The notes under the pieces were generated by a model. It saw only the letters and a list, made by a program, of their open reading frames with translations, had not been told where the DNA came from and searched no databases. Shown here piece by piece: positions 1 to 11,819 of a stretch of DNA of 64,000 nucleotides. Source of the DNA: Plasmopara viticola (taxonomy: Eukaryota > Oomycota > Peronosporomycetes > Peronosporales > Peronosporaceae); the NCBI GenBank assembly GCA_001695595.3, contig MBPM02000052.1, positions 310,001 to 374,000 of the forward strand, given 5' to 3'. Position 1 is the stretch's first letter. Each line of letters starts with the position of its first letter. The position numbers and the translations under genes are program-made.

Positions 1-3000
1 TGAAAAGACCTGGAATGTCCATGATATGTATGGGCATGAATACAACCTGGAGTAAACCTTGATAGCTTACCAAATTGAGAACAGCAGAAGAAAATCAAGG
101 TCCGAGACATCAACCCCGGTACATTTATCAAGCGTGTCTAGTGGCCGATAATCTTGAAGCGGTCGACGATGGGCTATGTGACTTGCGCGCCACCAACAAT
201 CGATGCGAGTTGCTGCATATGACACCTTTTAACGGCAGGTCTAGCAAGTGAAAGGAAAGCCTCCGAAAGGCTTTTACTCGGTCAATGCAAGTCTTGGCGC
301 CGAGTGCTGCGATATTCGCGTAGCATCGACAAACGGCATTAGGATTGGGAAAGCCATTGTATAAGCACGTTCTTGCCATCGCTATACGCGTGATCTTTAG
401 CACTTTTTTAACCATCACTCTAAACTTATTATTAGGTACTAAAAGAAATCGGAAGACAATAATGGATTGAGTTCACTGAGGATGTGTTTTGGCTCTATTC
501 AGCACTGACACCGGCTCGGCTTAACTAAAGCTGCAATCGAGTGATTTCCAGAATTCGGTAACTCAGATTTAACGACATATAATCGAGAACTCTGCTTCTG
601 CTTTTGCACACTTTGAGGGTTCTAAACAGCTCATCTCTCTGGTCGATTATCTAGAAGTTTGTCACCCATGGAGCAAAAAATATTTGTTGCAGGTGTAGCC
701 TTTGAAATGGGTGTGATCTTAGTCACAGGGCTCATACGGAAGTAGTGGTACCTAGAAAAGCCGAATACGTTCTCTTCAGAGTTGACTAGCTCGACGTGAG
801 AGAACCTAGCCGAGGAGCAGACCTATTCACTTTCTGTCTAAACATCGTTTTGACTATGTCAGATTTCCGTATAAAGGTCAAAGATTGACGGATAGCATCT
901 ATCCCATTCACGTGTAAATCTCATTGCTAAGAGGCTGCGTTAAATAACATTTCTAGCCGAACCGCGGCGGCAGCTACACGATTGAGTTACGTTGCTTCGA
1001 TAAATCTTGCAAAATCCTGAACTTGTATTTGACGCAGTTAATGAAGCATTGGCATAGCCCCTTTACGATCGCGCTGATCCGATGACTTCATTACAAATAA
1101 ATTGCTTTCATACACCACGCGAGGGGTGTATTGTTCTCAGTCAAGAAAAGCAATTCAGAGAACGTTTTTCACAAGGCTAGCCCATGATAAAACATGTTGA
1201 CTGAACCCCGTATACAGGTAAATGGTCAGACCGAACACGCGAGCTGTGTTTGCTTCACAATAAAGTCCTTGCGCTCCGCTAATACACCACACTTTGATTT
1301 ATGGTTTAACGAACGAAAAGATCTACATGCTTCAGCTACTTCTCTTATCAATAGCAAACTGAAGACTGAATTTGCAAAAGCCTTCGTGTATCGAGACATG
1401 CAGGCAACAACAAAAAATTTAAGCTAATACATACTAGGAGTATTCTAGAAAAAACATCGGATCGAAACCTAAATTTGTAGATTTGCTATTATATAACATT
1501 TTGGGCGCCCTTATTTTTGTCTAAAATACCAAATCTTGAAGCGGCTCTTGTCGGACCATTTCAGTTTAGCGTAGACATAAGGAATCCCGAGCTGTCACGT
1601 AAAAGCTTCGTTTTTTTTCGTGAAGGTGCATGACAATCGATATCAGTATCACTTTGTAAGCGTAGCTATCTTGGAGGTATATATCAAAAAAAGAAATAAA
1701 TCAGCCCTTAAACGGCAGGCTTAAAATTTTGTCCATAGAACTAAAAGGATACAATGCATAAAATCTATTAGCATCTAAACTGCAATCTGCTACACACATG
1801 GCAATCCCCTTAAGACCAGAAAACGTGATATGTGGCTGACTCGTTGATTATTTGTTGCTTCGCACGTCTTCTATAAGGGTCAACAAATCACTTTCATGAA
1901 AGAAGCGTGGAGAAAGAAAAAAAAGTCATACCATATTGGCTACAATCGTTCGGCGGCGCCTAGAATCTTGCGATGTGCCAGAGTCCACCACGACTCAAAT
2001 TGGGTTTATATCCTCGTACACAAAGTTACCGTCAAGCGCTCAGGCGTGGAGTATAAGAATCGCACACCCATCATGAGGTCTTAGGTCTATTCTTGTAGGA
2101 CGCTTCGCCTTCAATGGCGACCAGTGCTTGGCTGATTCCGAAGCGCGGCTTCTACCTGTGACACCTTCAATATTATAGGCGTGACGATGGATTAAGTTGT
2201 CGACAACGAGTTGCGAAAATTGGCTGTATTATTCTGAGATGGATGAGTCAGCACCGAAAGAGGTTACTTTGGCTTCTACAGGTACGCTCTTTGCCTTACG
2301 CTGCGCAATACAAAGACTAAGGTTTTAATGATAATGGGTGCCCCTGTCGTGGGTGGCTTACCTTCGAAAGTCCGCCTGCCAAATAGTTTTCAAGTAAGGA
2401 AAAGCTTAGTAGACCTCAAAGGCAGAAACGTACGCTTATCGCTTTCCCTTCTCGGTGATTACAATCATTTCCGTCTTTGCACGATAAAAATAACGAAGAG
2501 CACCGCTTGCGCTCTGATAAACATTATACTGGCGTTAAAACTGCGAAGAAACCTAAAGTCAATGACAAAGTTATCAAGCTAATTTTATAATCAGATATTA
2601 CATTTGACGTCAGATCTCCTTGACGTGTGAAAGTCCTCCTTTAAAAAGATAGGGATACAATTACATCCGGAAGAAAAGAATGTAGGCCTGTATAAACTAG
2701 GAAGAGGGTGACTACAGAGACGACAGCTTTTTGTATTTCCCTCAAAAGGCCTATTGACCAAAGCCAGAGCTATGGGACTCATTCACCACTTGCTTTTAGT
2801 GCAAGTTGCTCAATGAGAGGTTACTCGAAGGTGTCGGACAACAATATGAAAGCCTTTCGAGTGAATCAAAACAGTCCATAGGTCGAATCGGTGCGTTCAT
2901 TAAAGCTACGCGAGAATCTCTCTTGATCCAATCCCCACGTAGCATTTATATGCGGCACTTGGTTTAGAAGAAGCCAACGACAATACGTGGTGCTGTGCGT

Positions 3001-4737
3001 GCTATTGGACACTACATTAAATTTCGCTCAAATCTATAATTTCCATCGTAAGAAGCCTGTTTATTAGTGCAGCCTATATTCGGTATTCGAAATGTCAGCA
3101 TTAGCATTTCATTGAAGGGTTTACTGTGCAGTTGTAAAAACCTTTACAGCGTTCAGCCCACACCAACGAACTCCGATGAAGTACCATGCGTCCGTATGGC
3201 TAAGGCATAATTTGCTGAATTGACGGGTGAGCGATAGCTCTCACTGAGATGTCTCACGTCTGATAGAATGCCAAGCCAGATGGGTTTTGATATATGCTCC
3301 CGGGATTGATCGAAGAGCAATTTGAGCTTGTATATTCGATCGCGCAGGAGCTGCTTTACAAATTTAAAGACAATACAATGCCACGATGAAAGCAGCCTCT
3401 ATAAGCGCTCTTCAACCGCAAAGACCAGTAATATACCGTGTGGGGTGAGGTGTGAAGCAGAAACATTTTAGAGGTCTACAAAATTTTCTGTGAAAGGGAT
3501 TTTGGGCTTACCGAGCTTGTAGTGAAATACTTTTTGCACGAGTACCCGAAAGGCGGCACATTTTCATTGACAGGAATAAAGTTTTTGGTTTGTCGATATC
3601 ACGTACGCTTACCTTTGCCTCTCACGAGGTAAGCGTACGTGATATCGACTGGGGTTGCTTATGTATGTCTAAGACTTTTTAGTCACGGTGTAGACGATGC
3701 ATTGTCTTCTGATAAGTTGATCCGATGATCCCGTGAGTTGCTGCTTGATTGATGTGAAAGCGGTGGCACATTGTGCCTCCAAGTAAAGCGTGGCCGGGAA
3801 AAGAGTTATGGAAAATGAAAAGGCCTACAGTACGTGACAAATATGCTTTACAGTTCGAATAACCTTCGTGCACCTCAGAGTGATGTGTCTGAACCGCGCC
3901 AGAAAATTCATTGTCTTCGTACTGGTCTCCAAGCTTGCCCGCTTCTCAAAGCGTATTATCTTATAAGTACGCGATTACAGCCTTATGGGGCACTTTATTG
4001 TGTAACACAATTAACAAATGTTTTGTGAATGTATAGAAATGCAACTAAAAAGCGTACATGATCCGCTTATGCACATTGATAGGAATTACTATGCTTTATA
4101 GCATTTACCCCTTAAAAGTCAGTAGATATAGCATGTAGAAATATAGTGATTCTTGGAATCAGGCAGACATCTTGCATGCACTTTACGTAAAGAAGAAAGG
4201 TCAAATACCAGTACTTTAGCTTCATCTTAGCAAACCACTACAACTTCCGCTGCAGACAAGTCTGGTGTGTGGACTCAGTCAAGTTTTTGTGATTTGGTCA
4301 ATCCCAACCACAAATTCTGTTGTTCAGGTCACTCTGGAGTCCTTTCGGATGCGACTTTGCAATTATATCAATGGCTGACCATCTAGAACTGTATAAAAGA
4401 TGCATTCCTCATTTTTGAAGCCAAGGTCAATCCCAAAAGCGTTAGGATCTACCACCATCGCGCCGTAAGCTCTTTTGTAATTGGGCAGCATTCAAGACGT
4501 GGCTGTGTGACTAACAAATAAGAAAAGTAAGAGAAAAACCAAACTAGGTGGACCACCCCAAGCATAAGCTGAAGCTGGGAATATTGTCATGCCACTCGCT
4601 CCGAGTCACTCCAATAACTTTAATGGCACAGATGGAGCTTTGTCAGTGCTCGATCAAAAACGCCGCCAATACTGAAATTCGTGCATGACGTAATCGCTAT
4701 TTTCGAGCGTCAGAGCAGTAGGGGCGGGCGCCACCGA
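1..4737. other. Gene-poor DNA, no supported gene
   Basis: I see no convincing coding region on either strand. Open frames are below 100 codons, lack recognisable domains and contain no signal peptide followed by RxLR. The only clear structure is a perfect hairpin at 3593-3648. The last 100-200 bases (about 4580-4737) are the 3' flank of the minus-strand effector E1 and contain the family's conserved flank (a GAGTGGCATGAC-like string, read on the minus strand). Confidence 0.6.
3593..3648. repeat. Perfect 22-bp inverted repeat (hairpin)
   Basis: Positions 3593-3614 and 3627-3648 are exact reverse complements of each other, separated by a 12-base loop. Each arm contains GTAAGCGTACGTGATATC-type sequence (minus and plus respectively). 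It is not next to a gene. It could be the end of a foldback or MITE-like element, or a cruciform-forming site. I see no second copy in the window. Confidence 0.85.
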
Positions 4738-6228
4738 CTATGAACTGTGCACGTTCGGGCGCTTGTACGGGACAAAAGCACTGCTTGGACCGCCAAAGCC
4801 GATTCTCGTGTTTTGAGGAAAGACAGAGAGGTCGCTTGGCTTGTACGGGGCAAAAGCTGAGCTTGTACCGCCGTAGCTGAATCTTGATCGTTTAGCGGAG
4901 ACGGAGTGGTCGCTTGGCGTCACCGGTTCCATCAAAAGTTGCTTGACTGATTTTGTCTTTGGTTGCTTAGATAGACGACTAGTTGTGTCCATGTTGCCGT
5001 TGAAGGCACGCGTGGGTCTTTTAGAAAGCACGGACGATTTGGCTCTGGAGGTCGATGCAGCATTAAATGGCACTTTCGTATGTAGTGCCATGGCACTGCT
5101 TGTGCCCATGTTGCCCCTAAAGCTAAGCTCCGAAAGTTCGGGCCGGCTAATTTTTTTTTGCCAATTCTTGATAAAAATCTCATACATTCGCACCCATCTC
5201 TGATAGTGCAAATTGAGCAAGTAGTCCAACACGCCGCGTTTCAGCGGATCCGACAATTCATTCCATTTTTTCCACAACGGTTTATTCCGTTTCAAATTCC
5301 GCAAGCCTAGGAGCACATATCGGTGCGCTTGGCGTATAATATTTGGCCGGTGGAATCTTTGAGGAGATCTTGTTTTCCATTCCAGCATGCCCCAAAGAAA
5401 AGACGCCTCTGCGGCGGTCGGTTCTATATTTTCATCGCAAAGTCGGACAAACGCTTCATGAACTGGATTGATCAAGCCCACGTGCTTCTTATGCACCGTC
5501 ATGGGCTTCGTGCCTTTAAAGCTGATTTTCCATACTGGTAAACTGAGTATGGCTTGGCTGGTTATACCATAAGGAGTATCACTGATGGCGGCATTTGTAC
5601 CAGATGGATCCCAATGTTTCTTCAGTGCCTCGTGAGCACCCAGTGTAGCCTCTAAAAGATCATCCTGTTTGGCGCGTCGCATCTCCTCCATAGCTGCTGC
5701 AGCGTGTGGCATCTCCGTTACAAAGTTTGGTGGGATTGGCGTTTTCCTCTCCTTTGCAGCACGCGGCAGTTTCTTCACAATCTTTGCCTCGGCAGCGTGT
5801 GGTATCTTCTCCACAGCCACAGCAGCGCGTGGCATCCTCTCCACAGCCTCAGCAGCGTCTGGTATCTTCTCTACAGCCTCAGCAGCCTGTGGGATCTTCT
5901 CCACAGCCTCAGCAGCGTGTGGTATCGTCTCCACAGCCTCAGCAGCCTGTGGTATCTTCTCCACAGCCTTAGCAGCCTGTGGCATCTTTTTTACGCCTTC
6001 GTTTATCATGCTCGCCAAAGCAAGATAGATAGTGCGCTCTTCATGAGCCAAGACGTCGTGTACGTCTTGACTTCCGCGGAGAAATCGATGTGGTAGCGAC
6101 TTTACGACAACATTACCGGCTACCATGACGTCATGATTGTAGGCTTGACGCTGGGTGCCAGATTCTGCAGCTATCTGGCTGCTGGCTACGACAAAGAGAG
6201 CGTTTAAGGCGCAATACGCGCCACGCAT
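4738..6228 (-). CDS. RxLR-dEER secreted effector E1 with expanded decapeptide repeat
   Basis: The 496-residue product starts with MRGAY and a hydrophobic signal peptide (about 1-21, ending ASSQIAA). RFLR lies at residues 48-51 and EER at 63-65, the arrangement known to mark oomycete effectors delivered into host cells. Seven tandem decapeptides of the type KIPQAAEAVE follow (81-149). A conserved helical core holds LWKKW (318-322) and a VLDYLLNLHYQRWVRMY segment (about 333-349), a W/Y-motif-like region. The basic tail has two 26-residue repeats (439-490, with AFAPYKP and AFVPYKR), rich in Lys/Arg and possibly nuclear-targeting. The host target is unknown. The stop at 4738 is earlier than in the paralogues: the matching tail sequence continues in frame for about 25 codons beyond it. 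Sister of E2, E8, E9 and E10. Confidence 0.9.
   Translation of the reverse strand: MRGAYCALNALFVVASSQIAAESGTQRQAYNHDVMVAGNVVVKSLPHRFLRGSQDVHDVLAHEERTIYLALASMINEGVKKMPQAAKAVEKIPQAAEAVETIPHAAEAVEKIPQAAEAVEKIPDAAEAVERMPRAAVAVEKIPHAAEAKIVKKLPRAAKERKTPIPPNFVTEMPHAAAAMEEMRRAKQDDLLEATLGAHEALKKHWDPSGTNAAISDTPYGITSQAILSLPVWKISFKGTKPMTVHKKHVGLINPVHEAFVRLCDENIEPTAAEASFLWGMLEWKTRSPQRFHRPNIIRQAHRYVLLGLRNLKRNKPLWKKWNELSDPLKRGVLDYLLNLHYQRWVRMYEIFIKNWQKKISRPELSELSFRGNMGTSSAMALHTKVPFNAASTSRAKSSVLSKRPTRAFNGNMDTTSRLSKQPKTKSVKQLLMEPVTPSDHSVSAKRSRFSYGGTSSAFAPYKPSDLSVFPQNTRIGFGGPSSAFVPYKRPNVHSS
5782..5988 (-). repeat. Seven 30-bp tandem repeats inside E1
   Basis: Seven near-identical 30-base units encode decapeptides with the pattern [KRT]-[IM]-P-x-A-A-x-A-V-E just after the EER motif. 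E2 has about three units and E8-E10 only one recognisable unit, so the block has expanded or contracted between paralogues. The opposite strand is open over the same stretch only because of the repeat. Confidence 0.9.
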
Positions 6229-6340
6229 AGAAATTCAACTGGGGAAGGAAATTTGCAATGGTATTTTGTATCCGTCCGAATATCTGTCTCTACGACAGCC
6301 AACCATGCTAAATTGGTACTGTATAAAATATGATACAGGT
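6229..6340 (-). promoter_or_regulatory. Conserved effector promoter block upstream of E1
   Basis: Read on the minus strand, the region upstream of the E1 start contains ATTCGGACGGATAC (6269-6282, 41 bases before the ATG). Further upstream is a TATACAGTACCAAT...ATGGTTGG block (about 6296-6330). The first motif recurs upstream of the effector pseudogene (33734-33750) and, weaker, E2 (13242-13260). The second recurs upstream of E8, E9 and E10. Sharing may reflect common descent rather than function, but it marks the likely promoter. Confidence 0.5.
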
Positions 6341-9300
6341 ACACAGATCAGTGAAAAAGCGTATGGTACTTCCCTACATAAATCGCACACTCCGTATTGC
6401 GATACAAAACGATGATATAAGGATAACGCATAGCATACGTTTGATTGGGCATCTGTGACGTGGTTTACTCTCTATAAATAAAAGATAGAAAGAAGATCAA
6501 TTTATAATCTTGCCACATATTTATCTTTGCTATAAATTTTATAGGTCGAGTCCGATCGTTTCAAAAGTCTTGCTGTCGCAGCCAAAGAAGACTTTGCCAT
6601 TTGTCTCAATAGCTAATTATCTACGAAAATACATCTCTCCCCCTTGAATTAGTGATCCTTTTCACAAAGGCAACATCGTTTTGAAGATTGAATAAAGAAC
6701 ACGCCGTAAGCTCATTTCTTATTGGGCTGAAGGCACAGCGATACATCCGTCGTGTACATTCGATGTGGGATGGGCAAAAAATACAGACACCTTTTACCAG
6801 GGTGCTGACAAGCTTTGAGCTCACCGGTAGTCAATAGACTTCTGAAGCGATAGAGTCGGGCTTCGCTCGTCTGTCAAGAGAGAAATTTACTTTGCAATTA
6901 CACTCTTCTGTATAAGTATTGTATCGACATTGAGTTTTTATAGTCTTATTTGAGCCTAGGATACATGGTACGCCCACGCTGGAAGAGTGCATAACTAAAA
7001 CATTTGAGATTATTCAAAGGAACCTTACACGCTTTTCTCCATATAAATAAAATAGTTGCCGGGTTTTTGGAATATCTGCTCTTGCAACCCTTCCTGATCC
7101 TAAGCTGTGCATTTTAAGCTGTACGAGCAGAGCCATGTGCGTGGGCTTAGGCACAAATACTTGGCGGCAAACTCAGTTGCAAGCCAAGCTGGTGAAAAAA
7201 AAGCTCACTTTTAAAAGATGGCTTTGTTGAAATCAAAGAGATAAAGCGATAGTAAAAATGTTTTCCTTTATTATCGTGCATACGCTGTTTCCAGCTTGGC
7301 TGCAACGCGAATGTGTAGCCCTTTGCTCAAGTGATACGGAAGTACAAGTATGTGACCTTGCTTTTGTACGTAAAATCAATACAAGTCGTAGATCGCTGTC
7401 TGCTTTCTTTCAAAATCACTTTGAACCAATGAGCGACGTAGTTACATGCGAATGTAAGCGAAGAGTATACAAAATATCAAAGATAGACTTGGTAGTACGA
7501 GTTGCATCATTTTGTTGAGAAGAGCGCTTGCCGTCTTCATTTTAAACTCCAATGGATCGGGGCTTGTTCACTTCGAGAAAAAAATGACCAACGCGCGCGG
7601 TGCGAGGGTACTTTGACACGTCGTAACGGTCTTACCACGTGGTATCGAATACTGTTTACTTGGCTCTTGTGTTGAGAATATCCTCTGTATCAAACCCATA
7701 AGGCGCTATGGATGATGATGTGATTGACCTAAAGTGAATAAGCTCTTCGGGGCATTTGATTTGTGGTGCAAGCTTTAAGTAGCAAATGACGTCACAATGA
7801 TGACGTCTTTAGATTGTGTGGCACAAGTCAATGTATGTAATACTAAGGCACTTCTTAGTTTTCAGGAGAGTCAAAGTAACATTGCTTCTGCTCTTTCTGG
7901 AATTGCTATGCTATGTAATGACTTTATAGCATTTGAATATAAGTTTCAGCTCACATTTCAAAATCACTTGTTGCGCACCCCACAAACTCCGTGCACGCTC
8001 TGCTCGTAAGTGTTTGTGCCAGATGAGTCAAACTCTTTAACAGTCTGGTTGATGAGGCACAAGAGCATTGAATTTAAAAAAATTAGCTAAGAAATTGCGC
8101 GTCCCCTAATTGGCTGACAAGCCACAGCTATATGCTCGACGAGCCAGCTGCAAGCTACGTCAAGTCGCCTGGTATTAATGACATAAGTATTACGGTCTGC
8201 TCGGAAGCAAAGTGCAAAGACTGTGCACCTCTAAGAGCCGGGTTGCTGACTCTATGTGGTCAAGCTTGCCTAGCAAGTAATCTATGTGGACCTCCAAGCC
8301 CGACTGCAGATTGTACCGGTGGTACTCGCGCGTCGTTACCCGCCTGAAAACAATAATTTTTTTATTTCGCGCCACAAATCAAGGTAAAGAAAGCTGTGCC
8401 CTCTACTCGCACCTCACGGTCAGTGCTTTCGGTGATGCTCCTCTTGGCTAAGTACTTATTGCAAAGTCCAAGCAGACTGTCGTCCTGTAGCCAATACTTC
8501 GCAACATCATGCTCGAGTAAAAACTACTTCTGCAGCGATCACCAGGGCTCTCCATATGAACTCTGCTCGCGGTTGTTGCACTCCTCATCCAAGCATTGAG
8601 AAGCGTGGTCCTTAAGCATAAGCAACTATATCATCATAGTTTTCTTGACGAAGCGGGGCTTCAATCCCCTAAAGGATATTGGAGGAAATATGTTTGCTCT
8701 GATATACAACATACTGAGCTTGGCTTTAATGACAAAGCCGTGCAAGAATTCTCTTTACATGATTGCGGCGCTTGCCCTTATTATTAGGAATAGGAAGAGG
8801 AAGACGGTTGGCTAGGGTCAAGTAGCGCACGAGTGCTTTTTACCTGGATCTTGCTCGTACCCGGTGTCTGACGGCCGCACCTCATATGGTGACAAAGCGT
8901 TATACCGATAGCCTCGACTTCCCTTTCAAAAATACACTGTGCACTACACATACACGATTTTGAGGCCTTTTCCTGCCGGCTCTCGAGTCATGAGCACAAA
9001 ATCGCATCGCTCTGCGAGCAAGACGCTCGACTCGTTCTCGTCGAAACAGAGGTTGTGACATTACGAAACAAGAATCGTAGATTTGCCTCACTCAGCTGTG
9101 CCAAAGTATGTCCAGTTCCCCAACGCATTCGCGGTCACCTGGACCGGGTCATATATTCGTCTAAGATAGGCATTTTACGCATTGCACTTATAATCAGTAC
9201 ACTACGTTTTAGACGACCACGAAATACATATTTTTTATTTTCTCAATCAAAGAATTTACCGTAGTTTTAGAAACAAATAACCTACTACCAGAAAAATAAA

Positions 9301-11819
9301 CTCAGTCTTAATTTATCCTTTACCCGTTTATAAGAGGTATGCTCTATGAATCGTGCAAAGACGTTGCCGATGCACTCAATGTCGTATGTGCCATTTGAAA
9401 AGGTACCTTAGCCATATTCCAAGTGTTGTCTACGCGCACGATGTTTGCTGAGTTCTTTATTACGCTGGCTAATGGTGCCTATTGGCCGTATTCGCGTACT
9501 CATGAGGTTGTGCACTTTGAGTGGCGGGGCGTGCCTGAAGCTTAAAGAAAAGCTACTTTTGGCGCAGTTTGGACTCATCGCGCTGAGACTCACGGAGGTT
9601 GATCCAATCTTAGTGCATATATGTCCTACAGAAAGCTTCCTTACGGGTAAGCTTTTAACCTACCATGATGGCTACAAAACTGCGAGTTACATACAAAGGC
9701 CGATAATTCTTTCTTCATATTGCACCGGCTTTCAGGAAATCATAGTGGAAACGTTTGAACAGCTTAAACACGGTCTGTAAAGCAAAAAAACAACTGCACG
9801 AAAGGCTCCTGTTGATTAAAATAGTGCATCCGCTACGCAACTCACATCACATGAAAGTACCGCTAGTCTTTGTCACCAAGGGGGCCAAAGGTGGACTTGC
9901 GCCGTCTTCATGAAAAGTAGCAACTTCTACACGATTAAATAAATGCGCTCAAGATTGCTTTGGGTTAAACCTTGCAGTCAAATCGCAGCTCTTTCGGGTG
10001 ATCCCGTTCTTAAGGTGCTAGTTGGCTTTGCATTTTTGCCAAAGCTAGGACACCACGGTGAAAGGTGTCTCCGACCAATCAAGTAAGCACTTCACTTTAC
10101 GTAAATAGATGCAGATTTCTTCGTTCAACATGATTAGGCTTCAAGTTGTAACATCCCAGAGATTGACACATTTACAAAGAAGGCTCTTCAATTTAACTAT
10201 GATGATGACAGTATACTACACCAAATGCAGGCCTCTATTGTCATCAGATTTCTTGCGACGTCGAGAACACCTTAAAGTGAAATATGATGCAGTGCTAACA
10301 GCACACGCATAACGACCGTAAGGTCGCTGAAATAATGGCTTCTTACGACCCAGTGATGTCTAGAGATGCTACACGGGCACCAAAAGCAGATGAGCGCACT
10401 GATCGGCGCCATGGCCTGTATTGGCTCAATCAGAAAATCCTCTCTTTTCTTGTCGGATCGATGCTTAAAAGCTGAGTTGAGCTCTCATTAACAATCAGCT
10501 TGCGTCTAAACACGGTAATTGATGAGTTACATAGTCTGCGTAAGTAACATTTGTCAATAAACCATCCGAGATATACACGAAGGATTTTCGTCTTTGACCT
10601 CGTGCTCTTCCTCCTTGCTACAGATTTTGTTAGACCCACACCCAGAACAATCTCGTATTCCCGTAAACATCAAAAATTCCTGTCTTCCGAGGTGAGGCCA
10701 TACATATGTTCGGTAGGTCTGACGTCAAATTTAACACATTTTATAGCGATGAGGCTGTTTTGACAGCGTTGTCAATAATTTGAAGTTTCTTTGTATTTCT
10801 AGGGGTCAAAAAGCCAAGAAGATGTTCACCAGAGCGCTTGCAAATTTTTGCATTATATTTGTCACCCGAAGGTGGAGGTGTATGTAGTCCATCGGGAAGA
10901 GAGAGCAAAAGGCATACGGTCAAACCTTCTCATAGCCTTCCTTTTCTTAAGGGGGGTTAAGGTTAGCCACGCACGGCAAAGGCGCAGCCTTTACTGTAAG
11001 CTCAGCCTCTGTAAGCGTAGTATTTGTAATAAGCGCAGTCTAGGGCAAAGGAACGATTTCGGTGTTGTGGTACGTGCAACATTGTCCTTCGGTGCAGCCA
11101 AATTTTTCGCAATATGATCCGGCCAATCTTTGCTGCCTGTATAGTCATCATCATTATCAGTCCGACTTTTTGTAAATCGTCAAAGAATGCCGGACTGCGC
11201 TCATTCCTCTTCACTTAATGTAAGTCAGCTCTTAATGGGTGTGAGCGTAGCGAGCCATTGTTTGAGCCGATGTTTTATGATAAAAGCTTGCTTCCTGCTT
11301 AGAATGATCTTAGAGAGTGGCTCACCGGCACTTTAGCAGCTTCGCTTGCTGAAAATTTTTGTAGTATTTCGGAATGGCTGCATTACCTTTTATAATTATA
11401 AAGCTCAATTCAATGCATATAGAAAGAATGATTAGAGTACGCAATCCTTCAACCAAACAGACTTTAAGCTGCAATCTGTTGCACTAGTCGATTTTTGAAG
11501 CCCAAAGCACGTTGTCAAGGACTTGCACAAAAGCAGTAGGAATCTAACCATGTTCTTTTGAAAAGAAAAGAGTGGCAAAGAGCGGGACAAAAAACGACCT
11601 TTCCGTGTATACACCTCATGCTTACAATAAGCCGAACAGTGCAAAGGTATTTACACGAATAGTTATACTATCGCTGACGGGTTTTCCATTTTTTAGTCAA
11701 AAGATTTGATCAGTTATTTTGCGTATAATTATACTTTTCTAGTTTTTTTGTGGATAAACGAAATTTCTCTACAGCTTGCCAATGACCAGATGGTGTTTTT
11801 GTCGGAAATGCCACCAAGA
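6341..11819. other. Gene-poor spacer between E1 and E2
   Basis: No open frame here has a domain, signal peptide or paralogue in the window that I can recognise. The longest frame (9445-9780, 111 codons, plus strand) has no recognisable feature, and its antisense looks equally uninformative. The first 100 or so bases may still belong to the E1 upstream region. I see no tRNA-like structure. Confidence 0.5.

Noticed and set aside
5669..6096. Plus-strand open frames of 88-130 codons opposite E1, rich in Ala/Ser/Cys or Leu/Ser
   Set aside because: They are the antisense of the 30-base tandem repeat; a repeat whose length is a multiple of three keeps several frames open. No start context, domain or paralogue supports them.
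9408..9780. Possible retrotransposon polymerase fragment (frames on both strands)
   Set aside because: No catalytic motif or neighbouring LTR could be found; the resemblance was too weak to support a call.
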